Source of the DNA: Lewinellaceae bacterium
Lineage (GTDB): Bacteria > Bacteroidota > Bacteroidia > Chitinophagales > Saprospiraceae
Length of the DNA: 64,000 nucleotides
Direction: 5' to 3'
Assembly: GCA_020636255.1 (NCBI GenBank)
Contig: JACJYE010000009.1
Span: forward strand, 248,001-312,000
Shown: positions 60,360 to 64,000 of the stretch, one piece after another
How positions within the stretch are numbered: the first letter of the stretch is position 1
Layout: the number at the start of each line of letters is the position of its first letter
Position numbers and translations under genes: made by a program
Notes under the pieces: model-generated
The model's input: the letters and a program-made list of their open reading frames with translations, nothing else
What the model was told of the DNA's origin: nothing
The model's database searches: none

Positions 60360-61349
60360 ATGTCAAAAATTTACGCTGCTATTACCGGGGTGCATGCTTA
60401 TGTTCCGGACTATGTGCTGACCAACCAGGAGCTGGAAACCATAGTAGATACCAACGATGAATGGATACAGACGCGGACGGGAATACACGAGCGGCGGATC
60501 CTGAAAGGAGAGGGCAAAGGGACTTCCCACATGGGCATGGAAGCGGTGAAGGGGCTGCTGGAAAAAACGAATACTGCTCCGGAAGAGATCGAGCTCATGA
60601 TCTGCGCTACTGTGACCGGCGATATGCAGTTTCCGGATACGGCCAACCTCATCGCCGACTTCGTCGGCATTCGCAATGCGTTCTGCTATGATATCAATGC
60701 CGCCTGCTCCGGTTTTTTGTTTGCGCTGACGACTGCTTCGAAATTCATCGAATCGGGCGCCTGCAAAAAAGTCATCGTCGTTGGCGCCGATAAGATGTCC
60801 TCGATCGTCGACTACACCGACCGGGCAACCTGTATCATTTTTGGCGACGGGGCAGGGGCCGTGCTGCTCGAGCCTGCCGAAGAGGGGTATGGCATTCGCG
60901 ACACCCTGTTGCACAGCGACGGGGCGGGGCAGGTTTATCTCTACCAGAAAGCCGGAGGCTCGCGGTATCCGGCCACCCACGAGACGGTGGAAAACCGGGA
61001 GCATTTCGTATACCAGAACGGACAACCCGTATTTAAGGCAGCAGTAGCAGGTATGGCCGACGTCGTCACGAAAGTCATGGCCCGAAACGGCCTGGATGCC
61101 GGGCAGGTCGACTGGCTCGTACCGCACCAGGCCAACCGGCGCATCATCGAGTCGGTGGCAAGGATGGCCCGTTTCCCGATCGAGAAAGTGATGATCAACA
61201 TCCAGAAATACGGTAACACTACTGCCGCTACGATCCCGCTCTGCCTTTGGGAGTGGGAGAAGCAGCTGAAAAAGGGCGACAATATCATCCTCACCGCTTT
61301 TGGCGGAGGCTTCACCTGGGGCGCCATCTACGTGAAGTGGGCGTATTAG
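60360..61349 (+). CDS. fabH: beta-ketoacyl-ACP synthase III
   Basis: 329-residue condensing enzyme that joins acetyl-CoA (or a branched acyl-CoA) with malonyl-ACP to start fatty-acid synthesis. The catalytic triad is complete: Cys in INAACSGF, His in VPHQANRRI and Asn in YGNTTAATIP. The glycine-rich GDGAGAVLLEP and the C-terminal GGGFTWGAIYVKW are typical. ATG 60360 starts the conserved MSKIYAAITGVHAYVPDY; an upstream ATG at 60258 would include a -7-like box (TACCTTCG, 60316-60323) and is rejected. Followed by efp, accB and accC, so acetyl-CoA carboxylation and chain initiation are encoded together. Confidence 0.95.
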   Translation: MSKIYAAITGVHAYVPDYVLTNQELETIVDTNDEWIQTRTGIHERRILKGEGKGTSHMGMEAVKGLLEKTNTAPEEIELMICATVTGDMQFPDTANLIADFVGIRNAFCYDINAACSGFLFALTTASKFIESGACKKVIVVGADKMSSIVDYTDRATCIIFGDGAGAVLLEPAEEGYGIRDTLLHSDGAGQVYLYQKAGGSRYPATHETVENREHFVYQNGQPVFKAAVAGMADVVTKVMARNGLDAGQVDWLVPHQANRRIIESVARMARFPIEKVMINIQKYGNTTAATIPLCLWEWEKQLKKGDNIILTAFGGGFTWGAIYVKWAY

Positions 61350-61372
61350 GGTAGTTTACGGTGTTTTTTATC

Positions 61373-61380
61373 TATCTTTG
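61373..61380 (+). promoter_or_regulatory. -7 element of the efp-accB-accC operon
   Basis: TATCTTTG, exact TAnnTTTG match, about 41 bp before the efp start, after the fabH stop codon. Confidence 0.6.
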
Positions 61381-61420
61381 CAAAGTTTAATTTTAAAGCA
61401 AAAAAACCAGAAGAGTTTCA

Positions 61421-61987
61421 ATGGCAACGACCTCTGATATTCGCAAAGGCATGTGTGTCGATTTCAATGACGACATCTATGCCATCGTTGAATTCCAGCA
61501 TGTGAAGCCCGGAAAGGGCAATGCGTTCGTGCGGACAAAGCTGAAGAGCCTGACTACGGGCAAGGTGATAGAAAATACGTTCCCTGCCGGCCACAACGTC
61601 AGCGAAGTGCGGGTAGAGCGCCGCCAGTACCAGTATCTGTACAACGACGAATTCGGCTACCATTTTATGGATAAAGATACCTACGAACAGGTTGCGCTGG
61701 AAGAGAAACTGATCGACAGGGCCGACCTGATGAAGGAAGGGCTGGAGGTGGATATCATCTTCCATTCGGCAAAAGAGACGCCGCTGAACATGGAACTGCC
61801 TCAGTATGTCATTTTGGAAGTGACCTATACGGAGCCCGGCCTGCGGGGCGATACGGCTACGAACACCCTCAAGCCGGCTACTGTTGAAACCGGTGCGGAA
61901 GTGCGTGTGCCTCTGTTCATCAACCAGGGCGACATGATCAAGGTTGACACTGCCACTGGTTCCTATATGGAACGTGTAAAACAATAA
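61421..61987 (+). CDS. efp: translation elongation factor P
   Basis: 188-residue three-domain factor that enters the ribosomal E site and relieves stalling at polyproline stretches. The domain I loop KPGKGNAF carries the Lys that is modified in many bacteria; the C-terminal OB domain has TATGSYMERVKQ. Usual length. accB starts 5 bp after the stop, so translation factor and acetyl-CoA carboxylase subunits share a message, an arrangement common in bacteria. Confidence 0.97.
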   Translation: MATTSDIRKGMCVDFNDDIYAIVEFQHVKPGKGNAFVRTKLKSLTTGKVIENTFPAGHNVSEVRVERRQYQYLYNDEFGYHFMDKDTYEQVALEEKLIDRADLMKEGLEVDIIFHSAKETPLNMELPQYVILEVTYTEPGLRGDTATNTLKPATVETGAEVRVPLFINQGDMIKVDTATGSYMERVKQ

Positions 61988-61992
61988 GGCCT

Positions 61993-62535
61993 ATGACGTT
62001 CAAAGAAATCCAGGAGTTGATCAAACTGATCAGCAGGACCAACCTTACAGAGTTCAAAGTTAAGGACGGGGAATTTGAGCTGTCTTTACGGACGGACAAA
62101 TACGAAAAACACAAACAACAGGTTCCGGCGCCGCCTCCAGCAGCGGCTGCTCAGCCTGCGCCCTTCATTCAAATGCCTGCCGTTCAGCCGCCTTATCCGG
62201 CAGCACCGGCAGCAACGCAGGCCCCACAGCCTGCAGCACAGGCCCCGGCGCCGGAATCCAAAGCTGAGGCCGGCGATGGCGATGCCGCCAAATACAGGGA
62301 GGTCAAGTCACCGATCGTGGGCACCTTCTATCGCTCTTCGTCTCCTGAAAAACCGCCCTACGTAAAGGTCGGTGATGTCATCGAGTCGGGCCAGGTGGTT
62401 TGCATCGTCGAGGCCATGAAGTTGTTTAACGAGATCGAATCCGAAATTTCAGGCAAGATCGTCAAGGTCATGGTAGAAGACGCTCAGCCGGTGGAATACG
62501 ACCAGGTACTGTTCCTGGTTGACCCCAAAGGCTGA
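61993..62535 (+). CDS. accB: acetyl-CoA carboxylase biotin carboxyl carrier protein
   Basis: 180 residues. The N-terminal domain (IQELIKLISRTNLTEFKVKD) is joined by a long Ala/Pro-rich flexible linker (about 45-95) to the biotinyl domain (VKSPIVGTFYRSSSPEKPPY ... VEAMKLFNEIESEISGKI). The Lys in EAMKL is the biotin attachment site. It carries CO2 between biotin carboxylase (accC, next gene) and the carboxyltransferase to make malonyl-CoA. Confidence 0.96.
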   Translation: MTFKEIQELIKLISRTNLTEFKVKDGEFELSLRTDKYEKHKQQVPAPPPAAAAQPAPFIQMPAVQPPYPAAPAATQAPQPAAQAPAPESKAEAGDGDAAKYREVKSPIVGTFYRSSSPEKPPYVKVGDVIESGQVVCIVEAMKLFNEIESEISGKIVKVMVEDAQPVEYDQVLFLVDPKG

Positions 62536-62625
62536 TCAGCGGCCGCTACCCCTGTACGCCGGCCGGTTCCCTCCTCTTCGTTCAGGCGGCAGGTTCTTGG
62601 CCCGGCATATTCAACAGAAAGGACT

Positions 62626-63969
62626 ATGTTCGATAAAGTACTTATAGCCAACCGTGGCGAGATAGCTCTGCGCATCATCCGGACCTGCCGGGAAATGGGC
62701 ATTAAGACCGTTGCGGTCTATTCTACTGCCGACAGGGAGAGCCTGCACGTGCGCTTCGCCGACGAAGCCGTATGCATCGGGCCGCCGTCTTCGGCGGAAT
62801 CCTACCTCAGCATCCCGCGCATCATGGCGGCCGTGGAGATCACGAATGCCGATGCCATCCACCCTGGCTACGGGTTCCTGGCGGAAAACGCCGACTTTGC
62901 CGAGGTATGCGCCGAATACGGCATCAAATTCATAGGCCCTACGCCGGCCCAGATCCGGAAGATGGGGGATAAGATCACCGCCAAAGAGACGATGATCAAA
63001 GCCGGCGTACCGGTCATACCTGGTTCGGACGGACTGGTCAAAGACCCTAAGGCCGGTAAGAAGATCGCCGGCGAGATCGGCTACCCCGTCATCCTGAAAG
63101 CTACCGCCGGCGGCGGTGGCAAGGGCATGCGTATCGTTTGGGAAGAAAAAGACTTCGAGGCCAACTGGGACCGCGCCCGGCAGGAGGCCAAAGCCGCTTT
63201 CGGCAACGATGGCATCTACGTCGAGAAGTTCGTGGAAGAACCCCGCCATATAGAGTTCCAGATCGCCGGCGACCAGAAGGGCAAGGTGGTGCACCTTTCC
63301 GAGCGCGACTGCTCGATTCAGCGGCGCCACCAGAAACTGGTCGAAGAATGCCCGTCGCCTTTTATGACGGAGGAACTGCGCAAGCAAATGGGCGCCGCTG
63401 CCGTGCTGGCTGGCGAGGCCATCAGCTATGAAGGGGTGGGAACGATAGAATTCCTGGTCGACAAGCACCGGAATTTCTATTTCATGGAGATGAATACCCG
63501 CATTCAGGTCGAGCACCCCGTGACCGAGGAAGTGATCGACCACGACCTCATCAAAGAGCAGATCAAGATCGCCGCAGGGGAGCTGATCACCGGGGGCAAC
63601 TACTTCCCCAATGCTCACGCTATCGAGTGCCGGATCAATGCGGAGGACCCGTTCAACGATTTTCGCCCGAGCCCGGGAAGGATCACCTCCTTCCACAGTT
63701 CCAAGGGGCATGGCGTCAGGGTCGACACGCACGTTTATGCCGGCTATCAGATACCTCCTTATTACGATTCCATGATCGCCAAGCTGATCTGCCGGGCACG
63801 TACCCGTGAGGAATGCATTACCAAGATGGAACGGGCGCTGGATGAGTTTATCATCGAAGGCGTAAAAACGACGGTGCCTTTCCACCAACGCCTGATGAAA
63901 GACGAGCGTTTCCGCAAGGGCGATTTCCACACCGGCTTCCTGAACAACTTCAAGATGAAGGACGAATAG
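62626..63969 (+). CDS. accC: acetyl-CoA carboxylase biotin carboxylase subunit
   Basis: 447-residue ATP-grasp enzyme that carboxylates biotin on AccB using ATP and bicarbonate. It has the N-terminal KVLIANRGEIALRIIRTCRE, the flexible glycine loop KATAGGGGKGMRI over the nucleotide, the metal-binding MEMNTRIQVEHPVTE and the C-terminal GYQIPPYYDSMIAKL. Full family length; ends 31 bp before the window edge. ATG 62626 is preceded by a purine-rich AGAAAGGA sequence. The 90-bp gap to accB holds no obvious terminator. Confidence 0.96.
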   Translation: MFDKVLIANRGEIALRIIRTCREMGIKTVAVYSTADRESLHVRFADEAVCIGPPSSAESYLSIPRIMAAVEITNADAIHPGYGFLAENADFAEVCAEYGIKFIGPTPAQIRKMGDKITAKETMIKAGVPVIPGSDGLVKDPKAGKKIAGEIGYPVILKATAGGGGKGMRIVWEEKDFEANWDRARQEAKAAFGNDGIYVEKFVEEPRHIEFQIAGDQKGKVVHLSERDCSIQRRHQKLVEECPSPFMTEELRKQMGAAAVLAGEAISYEGVGTIEFLVDKHRNFYFMEMNTRIQVEHPVTEEVIDHDLIKEQIKIAAGELITGGNYFPNAHAIECRINAEDPFNDFRPSPGRITSFHSSKGHGVRVDTHVYAGYQIPPYYDSMIAKLICRARTREECITKMERALDEFIIEGVKTTVPFHQRLMKDERFRKGDFHTGFLNNFKMKDE

Positions 63970-64000
63970 GTTCCGGTAAGTGCTCCGTTGAAGCAGGCAT

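Noticed and set aside
62611..63930. A 439-codon minus-strand frame opposite accC
   Set aside because: accC shows full family motifs in the plus frame; the antisense frame results from GC-rich codon bias.

Overview
The window comes from a Bacteroidota genome, most likely a Saprospiria (Lewinella/Phaeodactylibacter-like) marine bacterium. Evidence: two proteins end in type IX secretion (T9SS) sorting domains; many genes carry the Bacteroidota -7 promoter element TAnnTTTG at a suitable distance; there is a PadR-PspC operon, many secreted lipoproteins, and a giant DUF11/SdrD-B-type surface protein. No taxonomic marker such as 16S rRNA is present, so the placement is inference.

Layout. 1-840 is an AT-rich promoter region and a long, hairpin-rich leader. 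841-24534 encodes one giant T9SS-exported adhesin of about 7,900 residues: signal peptide, choice-of-anchor-A-like domain, thioester-domain-like segment, 21 Ig-like repeats, 4 SdrD-B-like repeats, about 16 DUF11 repeats, 14 Cys/Asp-rich repeats and a C-terminal sorting domain. In this sequence the frame is broken at 12585 and 15345, in both cases inside near-identical repeats and with the hallmarks of assembly error. 24744-31979 holds a secreted peptidoglycan amidase, an ECF sigma factor with a membrane/beta-barrel partner, and three exported proteins. 32184-34135 is an envelope-stress PadR-PspC operon with a clear palindromic operator. 34916-40837 (minus strand) holds a GT39-like membrane glycosyltransferase, an FAD monooxygenase and an M1 peptidase fused to a probable beta-barrel. 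40923-47034 is mostly sugar and surface-polysaccharide genes (galE, O-antigen-ligase-like, GT2) plus cysQ and methylmalonyl-CoA epimerase. 47060-51077 holds two tandem secreted MORN-repeat caspases. 51334-56860 holds a DUF4920 lipoprotein, an HD-domain protein, a pair of non-canonical class II tRNA-like genes, a DUF819 membrane protein and repeat-rich intergenic DNA. 56861-63969 is housekeeping: nucleoside deaminase, lspA, an FKBP lipoprotein, a Na+/solute symporter, then fabH-efp-accB-accC (fatty-acid initiation and translation).

Most noteworthy: (i) the two tandem tRNA-like RNAs at 53062-53388 (minus). They have a class II fold, a GUC anticodon and variable regions of 81 and 49 nt, with their own promoter and terminators. 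(ii) The paired MORN-caspases, whose MORN solenoids are divided into blocks each headed by a CxxGxC-type motif. (iii) A family of about five MITE-like elements with TIRs resembling AGTAGTGTTCAAAAAATAAG, scattered between genes. (iv) The giant adhesin itself and its assembly damage.
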